A DNA stretch of 64,000 bases, taken from positions 7,723,487-7,787,486 of the forward strand of contig CM068318.1 of assembly GCA_034766995.1 (NCBI GenBank). Direction: 5' to 3'. Made by a program: the position numbers and the translations under genes. Shown here piece after piece: positions 24,232-37,539 of this stretch (within the stretch, counting starts at the first letter, position 1; each line of letters begins with the position of its first letter). A model generated the notes under the pieces. It was not told the origin of the DNA and ran no database searches. It saw only the letters and a program-made list of their open reading frames with translations. Source of the DNA: Acanthacorydalis orientalis (lineage: Eukaryota > Arthropoda > Insecta > Megaloptera > Corydalidae).

Positions 24232-25433
24232 AAAACCACATAGTTTATAACAAATCTTAAACATGCATATTCGTTTTTAAAGTTCTTTTTGTAATTTAAT
24301 TCATTAATTTTGTTAAATTTGGAATCAAATCTTAAATATTATATATACTATATACTTAATACTATAATACTATATATACATATAGAGAGAGAGAGAGAGA
24401 GATTTTTTTTAATTTTTAAGAACTTAAATATTCTGTGTCTGTTGTGAATTTCCTATAATTGTAATATTTTTTTTAGAAAATAATTTACAAAACGATAAAT
24501 TACATTTACAAGAACATTTTAATCCTACGTAAAATATTGCAGCGAGAATTTCATACATTTAATGTAATTACAAACTTTGAATACAGTTTTTTATCAAAAA
24601 TATTTTTAATAAAAGATTCGTTACAATTTGAACCCAAATTTGTGATTAGAGACTCTCACCCAGCTTCGAAAGCGTCTCCATAAATACTATTTTAATATTA
24701 CCATAGAAAATAAACATAAAACTTTTTTAATCAAGCACATTCTCATGTTGCAAAATGTGAGAAGGACCTTTGATGTATTCATTATAATCAACTTCTGACA
24801 CACACTCACAGAACCTCTAAGACATTGGTGTCATATTCCAAGACGAGAGTCAAACGCATTACAATCTCTTGTACCATTATCCACTTTATAACTAGATTAA
24901 CTGTTTCTCTAATCTTTAAGTTACAGTCGTAAATACGTTATATTAATACGATTGACAAGTTTCAAACAATTTATTCAAGGAATTACGAGTTTAAAATGAA
25001 ATCAAGAATTGCTTCGAGATGGGGTTTGTCTCTACTCATATATTCGATTTTATAGTTCAAGCACTTAAATCTAAATGTTAAAAGTTTTATTGTTCAAGCA
25101 AAGCAGGTTCTCGGTAATTGGAATGATATTTTTTACCACTGAGAATGGAAAATAATGTGTTTTGAATTTTAAATGTTTTGTCATTGAATTGTACTAGACG
25201 TTAATAGCATAGAATATACATTAAAATCGTCTGGACGATAAAACAGAAAAAAACTTAAGATGTATCATGCAATAGATTTTTGCATAACAATAAAATGTTT
25301 GTTTTAAATGTTATGGATTTATTTTACGCAGATTTTATTATTAAATCATTTTATAAGGTTTTTCTATTTACAATCAGATTAATTTATCTATTTCTTACAA
25401 GCTTCAATGTATATCTTTATAAAAAATAACATA
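24232..25433. other. Non-coding stretch
   Basis: A GA run lies at 24383-24402. No gene recognised. Confidence 0.5.
24383..24402. repeat. (GA)n microsatellite
   Basis: 20 bp of GA following a short TATA-rich segment. Confidence 0.95.
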
Positions 25434-25700
25434 TTTTTCTAAGAACATTTTAGGACTGATTTCACAAATGTTTTTTTTTCACTACACAAACCACAAAAAA
25501 CTTCTGCTGGAAAATGTTCAATAAATCATTTTTGATAATTTTTTATTGTTGCTCATTTCAATGATGATGTGTAGTTAACAACACCATCATTTTTAAGAGG
25601 GTTGAGATACAAAAAAATCTATGAGTTTTGAATATTAGGATTGACTTTCATTGGAATTCGAGTTTATCAAAATAAAAATTATATATTATCAGTGAATGTC
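25434..25700 (+). mobile_element. CAGT-ended palindromic MITE, copy 3 (decayed right half)
   Basis: The left arm (GATTTCACAAATG, CACTACACAAACCACAAAAA, AAAATGTTCAATAAATCATT, TTGTTGCTCATTTCAATGAT) is a good match to the family. The right half is badly eroded but keeps GAGTTTATCAAAATAAAAAT. A TA precedes the left end. The right boundary is approximate. Confidence 0.55.
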
Positions 25701-26427
25701 TCTTGTTTATCACTCGATTTTTAAGCATTTAAAGGAAGAATTTTGTTTTAAGCAATATGAACAAATTTCAGACATATTTAGAAAGATATTTATTATTGTC
25801 AACTTAGTAATTTTGGGAATTTAAATATACAGCTTGATTAATAACACTATTACGACGCTCCTTTAAGGTGCGTCCTGAAATTTTTCATTAGTGTTCACAT
25901 GTTTAACACCTATTTATTTCTGCTATTATATCGTAGATTTGTTGATTATTAAATGACAAATTTAACTGTTATTTTTCAATTTTGATACATACTTGTAATA
26001 AACAGATAAAATAAATGTGTTCTCTGAACGTAGCATATTAATTGTAATCATGGAAAGTCATCATAGAATTATTGGATAAATCATTAAAAGATTTAAAATA
26101 GTTAAATACGATTGAGATTTCTTCTTATCTTTGATTATATTCTTATTTATCGTCTAAGAAAAAATGTTGTTAAAAAATAACGAACCAATAATACTTAATT
26201 ACAATTTCATTGCACCTATTTTTTAATCGATTAAATCTAATGTTCACAATTGCTTTTGGAATAACAACAATCATCTATCACGAATTCCTCAATTAAGTCT
26301 TTTGTTGACAACAGGTACAAAATAATAGTTCCAGGATTGAAAATAAAAATTAATTTCTGGTTTTAACACTTTTTTTGATAATTAAAAATTTAATATTTTT
26401 CCTTACGTCACCTACTTCTTTTATATA
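25701..26427. other. A+T-rich non-coding stretch
   Basis: No gene recognised. Confidence 0.5.
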
Positions 26428-26917
26428 TTAGGTGTAAAAATAATATGATGCCTTTAAATTGCATCAATGACAACTATGTCATTTTCTTGTCATTTTAGGA
26501 CTTTGATGTGATAATCTTTATATTTAAAAACACTATATATTTTGACCAAGCAGTTGGCATAACCTAATAAAACAGTAGTAAACATGATGACGTCCAATAA
26601 GCAGCTTATTAAACATTGCAAATTTTTCTCATTTCAGTTGAAAAAATGCAACTGAAGCCGTAAGAATGATTTACTTAGCCTTGGATGAAGGTGTTGTAAT
26701 GCATAAAATATGAAAAAATTCTGAAACATTAGAATTAGTCTGAAAATGTATTACTACTTCAGAGACACAAAGCCTCCATCTTTTTTCATCAGTTACCCGA
26801 CAGATAGAGTAAAATTCTACAAAATAATGGGAGATATTTTGAGGAATGAAATGCATTCCATTTTTCATCAAACTTCATTTTCTATAAAAAAGGTACTAAA
26901 TTAATTTGTACACCTAA
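26428..26917 (+). mobile_element. Internally deleted mariner element, family M2 copy 2
   Basis: This 490-bp element begins TTAGGTGTAAAAATAATATG and ends with the complement of TTAGGTGTACAAATTAATTT, with a TA on each side. It has the same architecture as 4557-5193: leader, transposase N-terminus, a jump to the C-terminus, and a short tail. The shared junction indicates a single founder deletion followed by mobilisation by a full-length relative. Confidence 0.85.
26584..26850 (+). pseudogene. Mariner transposase remnant (M2 copy 2)
   Basis: The frame starts MMTSNKQLIKHCKFFSFQLK and, after a shift, continues ATEAVRMIYLALDEGVVMHK, which matches the mauritiana-type N-terminus (LKK.AAE..RM...A.GE..V). 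Downstream, SVTRQIE corresponds to the C-terminal LP..W region. The catalytic core is absent, and stops and shifts interrupt it. Confidence 0.7.
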
Positions 26918-28895
26918 TAAGTTTATATTTATATTCTTTTTAGCAATGTGCTCTACTATCTTACATTCGAGGAGCAATCCTGTTGAGATTGCACAGAAAA
27001 TTACTCTACTAATTAATACAAACAGCAATCCAAAAATATAATCAATATTTTTCAACAACTATAATTGTAAGCCTCAGAACTCGGTACTCGCATTGTAATT
27101 GTGTCAAGGGTCACTCAGTTCTACAACTGTTATTAATAGAAGATGAAGTAACTAGTTTTCGGTAATTGATTTAAATTAAAACGGATGTTACAAATTCTAT
27201 TATATATATTGAACAAAACTCTATTTTTTTCAATTTGATCTTTAATATTTAAAAATTCTATTAAGATTTAAGTAATAATTTTATATTAAAAAACTTGATA
27301 TTTGATGTGTCTTCGTGGGAAAAATGTGCAAATTAAAAAATAGGTATATAATAATATACTAATAATTTGTAAGATGCGCAATATATAAAATTTTGTTAAA
27401 AAAATATACAATAATTGACTTATTTATGAAAGTAATAGTAAATAATATTATAAATTAGGTATTATATGATTCAAATGTATTTATATTTATACTAAAAGAT
27501 GTTCACGATTGAATATAAAAAAATACAATGTTGCAATTTGTTTTAACCTATCCACTACTCACATTTGATTTTCATTTCGAGTTCAAATAGCACGGACCTC
27601 AAATCCCCATTCAAACATTTCAAAAAAAGTGCACGCATTTTCCTATCATTTAATTAAAAAGAAAAATTGAAAATTTAATTTTCAAAGCGTATTCATGCTC
27701 AAAAGTGAACGAAGATTTATATATGTAATATTTTTTTCATGCCGTAATTGTTTGTCGATTCATTTTCGTATTTCGCCGGAATGAGATTATCAAATATCCG
27801 ATCGAACAATGTAAAATATAATAATGCCAATTCTATGTCAAATACATTAATATAAACGCACTGAAACACAAATAAACTCGAACACAATACACAATTCCGA
27901 ACACGAACAATACGAAATAACATCATTGCGCTACGGTATGTGTATACATACATATACACAAAATTCGGCGATCATGATTACACGGACCGATGGGATAATG
28001 CAATTACACTGATAATATTCCTCGAGAATTAGAGACGTCGATGATGGCAACGCCACGTTGCTCTCTCGTCGACGGTGCGGTGGGATACCGTTGTGTATCG
28101 GGCCCGACACGACAACAGCACAGTGATACATAATGTGTTCATCCCCTGTCCCCTCTTATTCGTATCCCCTTGTCTACGTATCAGATATCGATTTCAAATT
28201 TGATTTCACGAATGACATATTCAACAACAACAGTGGAAATAACAGATTGATATGATGATTATGAGAGTGCATTCTGATACACAGCAGATCGGACAGTGTT
28301 GGTGTAGACCTGTAATGTCGAATAGCTTTGACTTGAATTTATTGGTCAACAAATTTGATACAATAAACGTTTCCAACTAATAAATAGTTTTTATCGCTTA
28401 TTAATAATATTCCAGGCAAAATAGATAACTTAAATTTATTAAACGGTGATTTCAGAATATCAATGTGTGAAATTGTAAATGAATATTTCAAATGAACTAT
28501 TCCATAAAACCGAAACAGATAAACAAACAATTTTCAACTAATTCAGCATGAAAATATTTACATATCAAATGTACAAATATTTTATATCGGGTAGAATTTT
28601 CTATATAATGTTGGCCAGACATATTCGTACTAAAATTCTTAAAATTCTTCAAGAACAATAAATATAAATACATCTGTTTAGGATTCCAAATTACATATTA
28701 GGTAATCAAATAAGAAAAAAATTTCCATTCTCAACAATTTCTTCCTCAATCTACTCTTACAAGTTTTTAGGAAAAAAAGTAGTTTTAACATGCAAAAATT
28801 CAGGTTATTTCAGGTACACCCACCTTTATAAAAGATCAAATATTTACCCATCCGTTATTAAAAAAATTCTAATTTAATTTTTAATTAAGAGTTAG
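26918..28895. other. Non-coding stretch with GC-richer island
   Basis: The section 27880-28330 is GC-richer with CpG (GTCGACGGTGCGGTGGGATA at 28070-28089). Overlapping minus-strand frames of 80 and 66 codons (27717-27959, 27931-28131) are unrecognised. The rest is A/T-rich without features. Confidence 0.4.
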
Positions 28896-29264
28896 TCCGG
28901 TGGAGTCACTGGTCTTTACTTTTTTAACAATTAGGCTGATGAAGCGATTACTGTGAATGTAAAAAGATACCAAAACATGATAACCAATTGTTTGTAGGTA
29001 GAATTCGATGATATTAATTTAAAGGGCATGTAGTTTCAGCAGGACGGTGCAACAAGACACCCAGCTGGTGAAACAATTAATTTATTGAAGATGACATTTC
29101 TTGATGTACTTATTTCTAGGAATAGAGATATTAATTGGTCACTGACATCGTGCGATTTAATACAATTGGACTATTTTCTTTAAGGTCATGTTAAAAGACA
29201 GGTGTACTCCAATGATCCTAAAATAATTTCCGACCTAAAAGATAAAATCCGAGGAGTAATTACC
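28896..29264 (+). pseudogene. DDE transposase fossil (Tc1/mariner superfamily, DUF4817-associated type)
   Basis: One reading frame runs through SGGVTGLYFF, ADEAITVNVKRYQNMI, FQQDGATRHPAGETINLLK, ISRNRDINWSLTSCDLIQLD, YFL, GHVKRQVYSNDPKIISDLKD and KIRGVI. This is the C-terminal half of the insect transposase type with FQQDGATCHTA and SCDLTPLD(F/Y)FLWG motifs; the catalytic D of QQDGA and the D of LDYF are kept. Four stop codons interrupt it, including TAG and TAA at positions normally Trp (M-W-FQQ and FL-W-G). It ends against a TA array at 29271. The N-terminal half and terminal repeats are not visible. Confidence 0.85.
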
Positions 29265-29268
29265 GTAC

Positions 29269-29270
<2 letters not shown>

Positions 29271-29310
<40 letters not shown>
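29271..29310. repeat. (TA)n microsatellite
   Basis: 40 bp of TA abutting the transposase fossil. Confidence 0.97.
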
Positions 29311-29315
<5 letters not shown>

Positions 29316-29439
29316 GATGTTTGTATATTAGTCTAGATATACGTCGAATACTTAAACATAATGATAAAGAAAAAGAATTTCTAAATTCGAAACAAATCGA
29401 ATTTATTAGCGCTGTTCCCGTACACCCTATAAAATATAC

Positions 29440-29960
29440 TGTTAAATAACACGCATTCAGATAAATTCGCATCGACAACAGTATCAAAACTCAACCACTA
29501 GTTCGATAACATTTGACGACATGTCCCCAAGAGACACTTTCCATTCATAAAGCTCGTTCTCGTTGCCGCTAGCTACAGATGACGATGATGATGATGGTCG
29601 ACGCCGACGGTATACGTCGGCAGTGGCGGTAGAGGGTGTTGTATACCGTTGTCACAAGTAACTCTTCGTTGTATAGAACAACATACACTTGCAACGTTCT
29701 ATGTTGTTGCCGTTCAAATGTTGCTTGTCCACTCGACTGTACTACAGACAGGTCATTTCGCCGAACGGCTAATGATGTATTCATGGCTCTTTGTCCGTAC
29801 AGAGAACTCCCGGTCGACGCTCATACTCTTCCCTTTGTATATATATATATATATATGTTGGTGACATCGTGTTGTTGTTGTGATCGCAACGTAAGATAGA
29901 GTTTGGCAGTTCTCGCTGTGCTTGTATGTTGTAACACATGTTTCAACAGAGAGTCTTCAG
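29440..29960. other. GC-richer island with short hairpin
   Basis: CpG-containing and (GAT)n-containing sequence with overlapping unrecognised frames of 71-87 codons on both strands. A small hairpin GCCGACG-GTATA-CGTCGGC lies at 29603-29621. A consensus donor CGCAAC|GTAAGA occurs on the plus strand at 29890-29896, but a TA array (29838-29856) lies just upstream, which argues against a normal exon. Possible promoter or regulatory island. Confidence 0.35.
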
Positions 29961-30342
29961 AGGTGGTGATGTGAACATTTTATAGTACAAAGACAATTTA
30001 CGTTAAATTGAGTTCTGGCATTAATATACCAACGATTTTGGTCGAAATTAGTTTCATTACAAGTACACATACATTTAATATTAAGCTGTATTGAGTTGTT
30101 TTCAAATAAATAATACATTTATAAGGGATTAAATTAAAATTCGTATTTAAAAAAATTAAATACTAAGTATTAAGTAGCATTTTTTTCCAAGAATTGTTTA
30201 TAAATGTTTACAACATCCAATAATTTTACATATTTACCATTCAATTTATATAATTATGATCATATAATGAAAAATATTCAATATCTACCAACTGTAAACT
30301 GTTATTATTTATAATTACCAGTTATTATTTACAAACACCGCA

Positions 30343-30343
30343 T

Positions 30344-30382
<39 letters not shown>

Positions 30383-30394
30383 ATATGTGTGTGT
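30343..30394. repeat. (TA)n(TG)n compound microsatellite
   Basis: About 26 bp of TA followed by TG repeats. Confidence 0.95.
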
Positions 30395-30746
30395 GAGAAA
30401 GAGTGTATATAAAAACTAAAAAAAAACATTTTCGAAATGAAATACACTTAAATTTAATGTGATGAAATATTTTCATTCCATTGGTTTGATTTTATTTTTA
30501 AATAACTGTTGTTCCATTTATTTACTTACAGTTTATAATTAAAATATTGGTATCAATTTTGTACTTCATATTTATTTTACAAACCATATATATGTTTAAT
30601 TAAATATTTTAATATTAAGTATCTGTTTAGAAACAAAAATATAATTAACTGTATAAAAATATTTATATAATAAACGCGTTGATATATTTTGATTAATTCA
30701 ACTAGTATAACACTAATTCATTAGATGTGGTGTGGGTGTGTGAATA

Positions 30747-30797
<51 letters not shown>
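30747..30797. repeat. (TC)n(TA)n compound microsatellite
   Basis: 24 bp of TC joined directly to 27 bp of TA. Confidence 0.97.
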
Positions 30798-30801
<4 letters not shown>

Positions 30802-31507
30802 TGTTATTAAGCTGCCAGTTTTTTTATTTATAAATAATAACTATAACTATAAATAATAATTTATAAATAATAACATGTTTTATAGTTATTAACTTTTTTC
30901 AGTGTGAAAAATGTAATGAATTTTTACAATCTATTTTTAATTAGTATACTTGGATATAATTGAGAGATGTATTACAATATATATTCAGAATTGAAATAAA
31001 TATAATTGATTTTCAATAGAAATTGTATGAAGAGACTAATTTAATTTTATAAAAGTAATATATAAAATATACGAAATCAATATTGTATTCATATAAGTTT
31101 TATAAAATCCACTTATCTAAATGTGAAAATAATGAATTTTCAAGTTGAACTACCATTTGTAGGATCAGTGCACAAAGCTAGAACTATGCAAGGGCTAATT
31201 GAATTTAACGTTAACATGAACACGACAATCACTAAACACTAATGAATTGCAGTTCAGTACAAATTAGAAAATTAGTGCTTGTAGATCACTAAATTAACAT
31301 TTTATATATACACGTCTCTCAAATATGCATATAGTGGATACAACATACTTATTATCTTAAAATCACTTATTGAATATTTGTGAATAATGCTCAGTAAATT
31401 GAAATCAATTTCCTATTTAATTAATATTACAAAACTATTATATTTAGTTTAGTAATATAATTTTTATTTCTAACATTTACATAAAAATATTCTTAATACA
31501 AAAATAT

Positions 31508-31512
<5 letters not shown>
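30798..31512. other. A+T-rich non-coding stretch
   Basis: Imperfect direct repeats of ATTTATAAATAATAAC occur near 30818-30875. No gene recognised. Confidence 0.5.

Positions 31513-31561
<49 letters not shown>
31513..31561. repeat. (TA)n microsatellite
   Basis: 49 bp of TA, adjacent to the left end of a MITE. Confidence 0.97.
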
Positions 31562-31564
<3 letters not shown>

Positions 31565-31566
31565 CA

Positions 31567-31796
31567 CAGTACAATTGTGAAACTGGTTAAGTTCACATTC
31601 ACAAATGAATTCTCTTTTCGCTCCATAAACTATAAAAAAACTGCTTTTGTACTACTGAAGATGATTGCTTCGTTGTCGACAGCAGCAATCAAAAATAATC
31701 ATTAATGATTTATGAAACATTTTGAATTAAAAAAATTGTAGTTTTTGTGGCGAAAATAATTCGTTTGTAAAATTTCAAGTCACAGTGTTAGAACTG
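31567..31796 (-). mobile_element. CAGT-ended palindromic MITE, copy 4
   Basis: This copy shows both ends most clearly. The left end begins CAGTACAATTGTGAAACTGG and the right end, read inward on the minus strand, begins CAGTTCTAACACTGTGACTT with TA outside. Long arms mirror each other (TTCACAAATGAATTCTCTTT against TTTACAAACGAATTATTTTC). The family core ATCATCTTCAG appears on the minus strand (CTGAAGATGATT on plus), as do ATGATTATTTTTGATTGCTG. Confidence 0.75.
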
Positions 31797-32693
31797 TATT
31801 GGGATAAATGCTAATTGTTAAAATCATTTTAAGACCCTTTAAGAGTTAAAGTGTTGGGATAATTTTTCTTCATTGGTACATGAACTTGAAGAAAGAATTC
31901 ATTTATGAAAGTATATATTAAATTTACATTATTTATTTAACATATAACCTAGCTCGAAAATTGACTTTAAATATAATATAATAACTCTACTTTGTAAATA
32001 CTTTTTATCTGAAAACATTCCTTAAATTTTACAATAATAGAAAAATAAAAATCAAACAAAGACTCTTTGTCTGAGTATCTTTTTGAAAGAAGTTTTACTT
32101 TATTTCATATTTATCTTCTTAACAGGAAAATTTATACCTGCATGATACTGAAATTCTTTTAAAATTCAAATAAATTCCCTACTTATAGTCACAACAAAAA
32201 AGTCTATAATATTTATTTGATTCAATGATTGTCGTAGAAATAATTTGAAAAATTGTATCATTAATTAGAATTTATATTTAATAATCATTTTATTTATTCG
32301 CATGCATGCAAACGAGTTTATGTAAGAAATATTTTATAAACAATTTCGATTTGACTAAATGTTACAAGTATAATGCCGTTTTCTTCATTGAATCAAACAA
32401 TTATATTTAATAAAATAACAATTCATTTTTTAAAAAAATATAATGAGCACAAAATGTGGATAAAACTTTTTAAAAAAACATTTTTAAATAACATTATTAA
32501 TTCTTCTATATGTCAAAATACTTCCCAAATATATTTTTCAATGTCAACAAAAAATGTCAATAAAAATAAAGTGGTTTTAATGATTCACATACATTATAAG
32601 ATATCATTTTTCAAAACAACGGAAATATCTTTTGTTCGCTTCGTTTTAAATTCAAAATAATACATAGTTATTTTTATAATAAATAATATATTC

Positions 32694-32729
<36 letters not shown>

Positions 32730-34262
32730 GTATATGTATATAATATTCGGTGTTCAGATTTTTCAATTTCTTAAAATAATTACAGTTGATTGACATCGCA
32801 TGCTCGCACCCTCATACCCTGCTCAAGGGTTAATCACATAAATTATAATAAATCAATGTCAAATAAAATTATACACAGGCACGGAAACACAAATGGGTCT
32901 ATTGACACAAAACCAACGTAATATTTCACTCATACGGCAGGAAGGCTTTTATAATCCTGGACAAAGGATAACAGCTCACACACGTACACACATACTCATA
33001 TATCTACACACAGACACATTCGTACAGGATGTAGAAAACGTAAACTTAAAAGTGGTTGCACTAGTCGCACAGTAATGCATTTTAGGTACACATACTTCAC
33101 ATCTCTGTCCCTCCAGAACATAATTCATTCGCTTTGGCGTAAACACGACGAGAGATCGAACGGTCACCGTGTTAAGTCTAATTGAAAGTTAATAAAAGTT
33201 GTCACGAAAATGTAAAATAAGGGTATAATTAAGTTTCGCTTCGTTTCCTGAACACTTTGTCGGTATTAAAATAAATTAAAAGTCTCTACATATTATATAG
33301 TATATATTTTTTCGTTCCCTGTAACAGTCGTGTGTTTGTACGGATGACAGTTGTGCGTTTCTCTTGAACCATACGTATACATATATTTTTTTCAACGTAG
33401 AACCGAGTATACATTTAAATATGTTACACATCTCTTAAATAACGGTCGTAATTATCAGTCAAATTGTATAATAATAGGTTTAATTGGTTCTCGTGTACCA
33501 CATAAAATATTCGTATGTCGAGAATGCGGTGGCGTTTGAATAAAAATATATTTAGTTATAATTAGAACAGAATTTATCAGTGGTGAAAAATTAATGTTGT
33601 GTAAAAAAAGGAAACGTTTGAAATATTTTTCAACAGTTATTTATCGATCGGTTTTGACAATATAATTGTAGTATTTGAATTCCGAGTATTACTTTAATAA
33701 ATTAATTACATTTCTGGAATGTTGTTGATGTATAATTTTAGAAAAAATATGTAAATTGATTCACTATGTATAAAATAATCTGTTTAAATATTTTTTATTT
33801 AATTATTTCATCATAGAGCTTTGAAAAATAATTTCTTTTTTTATAAATAACTACAACTTCCATAAATACAAGTGAAAATAAAACAAAACTAATAAGAGAC
33901 GGTTTCTTTTACATAGAAAAACTTATAATAATTAAAATTAATATTAAACACTTTGATACTTTATTTTTTATAATAAATAAACAATATATAATAATCTTTA
34001 AACTTAAGCTAAATCAACGTGCTTAAAAAGTATTCGCTGCAAGATATTATAAAGGATCAATATTAATTATCGTACAAGACAAATATACTTTCTTAACTTA
34101 GTATCCTTTCTCTTAAAAGTTATAGTTTTTATCAAATCTTAATTTATGATATTTTAATATAAATTCATTCGCACGAAATATTTAACTAGATATTTTAATT
34201 AGTTTAGACACCAGTAACTTTATTTAAATTATTTTTTGTCATAAAATCACTCATATTCAATT

Positions 34263-34264
<2 letters not shown>
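31797..34264. other. Non-coding stretch
   Basis: The section 32780-33240 is GC-richer and may hold regulatory DNA. A TA array lies at 32694-32742. The 95-codon frame at 32373-32660 (Lys/Asn/Ile-rich) is unrecognised and typical of chance in A/T DNA. Confidence 0.45.
32694..32742. repeat. (TA)n microsatellite, interrupted
   Basis: About 49 bp of TA with CA and GTATATG interruptions. Confidence 0.93.

Positions 34265-34315
<51 letters not shown>
34265..34315. repeat. (TA)n microsatellite
   Basis: 51 bp of TA. Confidence 0.97.
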
Positions 34316-34317
<2 letters not shown>

Positions 34318-35155
34318 GTACACTTTTATATATATTCAAATATAAAATTTCGTAATGGTTAAACTAACATTGGTAAGGACAAATTAACTGAGTGAAAGCG
34401 CTGATTTCAGTAAAAAGCAATTAAAAATAATGTATTCGGTACTGGATACATGTAATGTGAAAAACCAAGTGTTATTTTAAGAGAAAATTAAAAAAAAGTA
34501 GGTCATTTTGTGGATCAGCGTTATTTCCACTGATACCTATGTAAATAGTAAAAATAATATATAGATCCGAATACTTGTGTATAAATATTGTGATATTTAT
34601 CAGATTCGAAATAATAAATTAATTAAATAAAATAATTAATCGAATCATTATTATTAAATCATGATCTGTGAACTTGTTTTATTTATTTAGTTAAACATAA
34701 ATTATGAATATATTTTTTGACACATTGAATAAATGTTATTCTTTCTGGGTTATTAACTATTTAATCAATTAATTAGTTGTTTTAAAATTTATCTATTGCT
34801 CAAATAATGTGTATATAGCATATTATTCCACTAATTTTAATATTTTTGTCATTAAATATTATTTAAAAAATAATTTGTTCGAAATAGAAATTAAATAATA
34901 TAAATCTCCTGGAATGTTATCAAAAAGATACAAATCCAAAAATTTACTATTAAACTAATAAATGAATTTATGATCAATTTAAACAGTGTGTGTATAGATA
35001 AATAGTGATAGTTATATATTTTTTGAAACGGATTCCATAAATGAATAAATATATTTAATAATTTTTCTTTTTGGAAAATAAAAACTTTACACAAAAAGAA
35101 AGACAGTGTGATTTAATATCTACACATTTTTATAAACAATTCGAATATACACGGT

Positions 35156-35163
<8 letters not shown>
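34316..35163. other. A+T-rich non-coding stretch
   Basis: No gene recognised. Confidence 0.5.
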
Positions 35164-35218
<55 letters not shown>

Positions 35219-35221
35219 GTG
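35164..35221. repeat. (TA)n(TG)n compound microsatellite
   Basis: About 39 bp of TA followed by 17 bp of TG. Confidence 0.97.
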
Positions 35222-36070
35222 ATGCATGCGTGTGTCCTGTTCTTTATCCTACGAAAGGCTGAAAACACGTAATTGTTTTTGTTGAGAGCTAGTTTCGAAA
35301 GAATTGAATGAAAAAAAATCAAAAACAATACAACGGAGTTAATTGGAAACGAATTGATTATTGCAATGAACTACGAGTTCAGATAACCATGAAACTAGAT
35401 TTAATTATAAAACTTTTTTCCGTCTAACTTTGTAATCAAGAGATTCCATTGTCATTTTACTTGCTTATTTTTCTGTATACTTTGTCTTACAAAATGGTAA
35501 TCGAACACTTTATTTTCAAGAGACTACTGACAGAAGATATAAATTTATACATTATTACTTGAAATTCAAGTAATATATCTTTTAATAGTCTACGCATTGT
35601 AGAGTTTTTTTATTATATATATATATATTGTATGTAAATTGAAAACGCACCAAATCTATATACCATAAACAATTTACCTGAACAGAAACATATAACGTAT
35701 TACATTTAATACCTGACAAAAATAAATGTGTCACAATATAACAATAATGATAATAAAGCATGAACATATTCTGGCACAGACAATGTTTATGAGTGTAAGG
35801 AATAAAATATGTGAAGCTCAGTACATTCCCGTACTGGAAACGCACGCACACACACGTTTTAATTTGGCGATGTAATTATTTATGGAACTTTGTGTGTGAG
35901 TTAATATATGAATTAAATGTAGCATGAAATTTGTGTACTACTATTTTAGGAACACTGATTTCACGCTCGGATTTCTGTCTGAAATGTATAATAGTGTGTT
36001 ATGTACATCGTGTGTACATATTAATTAAATACGAAATTCGATAAATTAATTGTTTTTGGGTAACTTTTAA

Positions 36071-36074
<4 letters not shown>
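35222..36074. other. Non-coding stretch
   Basis: A short TA run lies at 35612-35629. The 89-codon minus-strand frame 35582-35851 is unrecognised. No other feature. Confidence 0.45.

Positions 36075-36117
<43 letters not shown>
36075..36117. repeat. (TA)n microsatellite
   Basis: 43 bp of TA. Confidence 0.97.
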
Positions 36118-36122
<5 letters not shown>

Positions 36123-36250
36123 ACTGAATCAAAATTCAATTATTCAAAATGCCCTTATAATAGAGAATTCAATATTAATTTTGTCACTTGTAAATTCTCT
36201 TTGAAACCAACTAATTTGTATATTACAAAATTTCATGTATATGTAAATGT

Positions 36251-36253
36251 ATG

Positions 36254-36304
<51 letters not shown>

Positions 36305-36310
36305 GTGTGT
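36251..36310. repeat. (TA)n(TG)n microsatellite
   Basis: TA array ending in TGTATG and TG repeats; it directly abuts the mariner end at 36312. Confidence 0.95.
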
Positions 36311-36311
36311 A

Positions 36312-37300
36312 TTAGGTTATTTCATAAATAATACTGATTTTCTTTCTATGTACTTAAATTGAAAAAAAAAACATATTCTTGACACATTACAATCATGTAC
36401 GTATTTCTCATCATTTTCTACAATCATTTTCTATCTTTCTCGAAAACGAACATTTCTTTTTTGTTCTTTCGAGATGAAGATGCAAGTTTACTGAAAAGTT
36501 ATTCGAGTACCATTTCGACATCATCATTGTAACACATATACAATCCATTCAAAGGAATTTATAAACTTCGGAACAGATTGTAATCCGATAGAGCTGTATC
36601 TGAGAAACATTGTGGTTATTTCATAATTTTCATATTGAATTCTTCCAGTTTATGCTAGTATCCATAAAACGTAGCCGCGTGTTATCTTGATGAAAAAGAA
36701 CTTATCGCTTATTTATCAAACATGACCGTTTTTGTTCCTGAATAGATTTAAAACGGTGTTATAGTGTATATGAGTTCCTTTTTGATGTTTTCTTTATGAT
36801 TTAATAGTTTAAAATGTATAATTTCATTCAAATCGCACAAACCTTATAACAAAATCTTCCGGATATGAAATCCTTATCAGCTACGATTTCGACATTAATA
36901 CAAAACTAACCCATTGTATAAGACGTTTGATATTAAAGTATGGTACACACTTTTCATCTCCAGTGATGATCCTTTTCAAAAACGGTTCATTCTTCAACCG
37001 TGAAAGAAAAACACAACACATACTCAATCTTTTCTAGAGATTCACTTCATTTAATTCGTGTGGTATTCATTGTCTTAATTCTGAGATATTTCCAACATTT
37101 TGTAGATGCTGGTAGATGATGGAATTGATTGTTTGGAGTTTCTCAGGGACCTTTTCAATTATTACAATGGAATCCTGCTCAAATTCTGTCCACATCCCTT
37201 CATCCAGTTCGATTGGTGTTTCCAAATGAGGCTTATCTTGAAGTTTCCAAACTAGAATTTTTAAAACAACCGTCGACATTGACATATATTATGGGTTCAT
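36312..37300 (-). mobile_element. 5'-truncated mariner element (family M3)
   Basis: The right-hand end of the element (read on the minus strand) is kept: TTAGGTTATTTCATAAATAA preceded by TA at 36310-36311. On the minus strand most of a mariner transposase can be followed from about residue 60 of a typical protein to the end. I find no second inverted end near 37300-37450, so the 5' terminus is lost. It is distinct in terminal sequence from families M1 and M2. Confidence 0.8.
36330..37300 (-). pseudogene. Mariner transposase pseudogene (DD34D type)
   Basis: In order on the minus strand: KLQDKPHLETPIELDE (the linker usually read as DL.DKPR.GRP.ELDE), IIYQHLQNVGNISELRQ (second helix-turn-helix), IPHELNE after a stop (the WVPHEL motif), FLKRIITGDEKC (first catalytic Asp, about 36952-36990), LFHQDNTR in another frame (second catalytic Asp, about 36680-36705) and SDYNLFRSL (third catalytic Asp region, about 36564-36590). 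All three catalytic Asp are still visible, but in different frames with many stops. It is dead. Confidence 0.85.
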
Positions 37301-37539
37301 TTTTAGTAAACTTGATTTATTATTTATGCTACTACCTTATCGTTACTATCTTAATTGAATTCCCAAAACAAAACATAGAAAAAGCCTATTTCTCACTTCC
37401 ATTTTATTTTTTTTTAAAAAAATCCAGAATATTTGAACTATGCGTCTAAAAATATATTTTTATACTAAGAATGCATAAATATTTGAACTGATATTTACTA
37501 AAAATGTACAGATATATTTTGTAAAACAAAAAAAATATT

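Noticed and set aside
29838..29896. Plus-strand GTAAGA donor considered as the end of a coding exon
   Set aside because: A TA microsatellite and a run of TGT codons lie immediately upstream, which is unlike a coding exon.
32373..32660. 95-codon plus-strand frame rich in Lys, Asn and Ile
   Set aside because: Composition is that expected of A/T-rich non-coding DNA; no domain, no splice context.
37129..37449. 106-codon plus-strand frame
   Set aside because: It lies antisense to the mariner transposase pseudogene (minus strand) and is a shadow frame.
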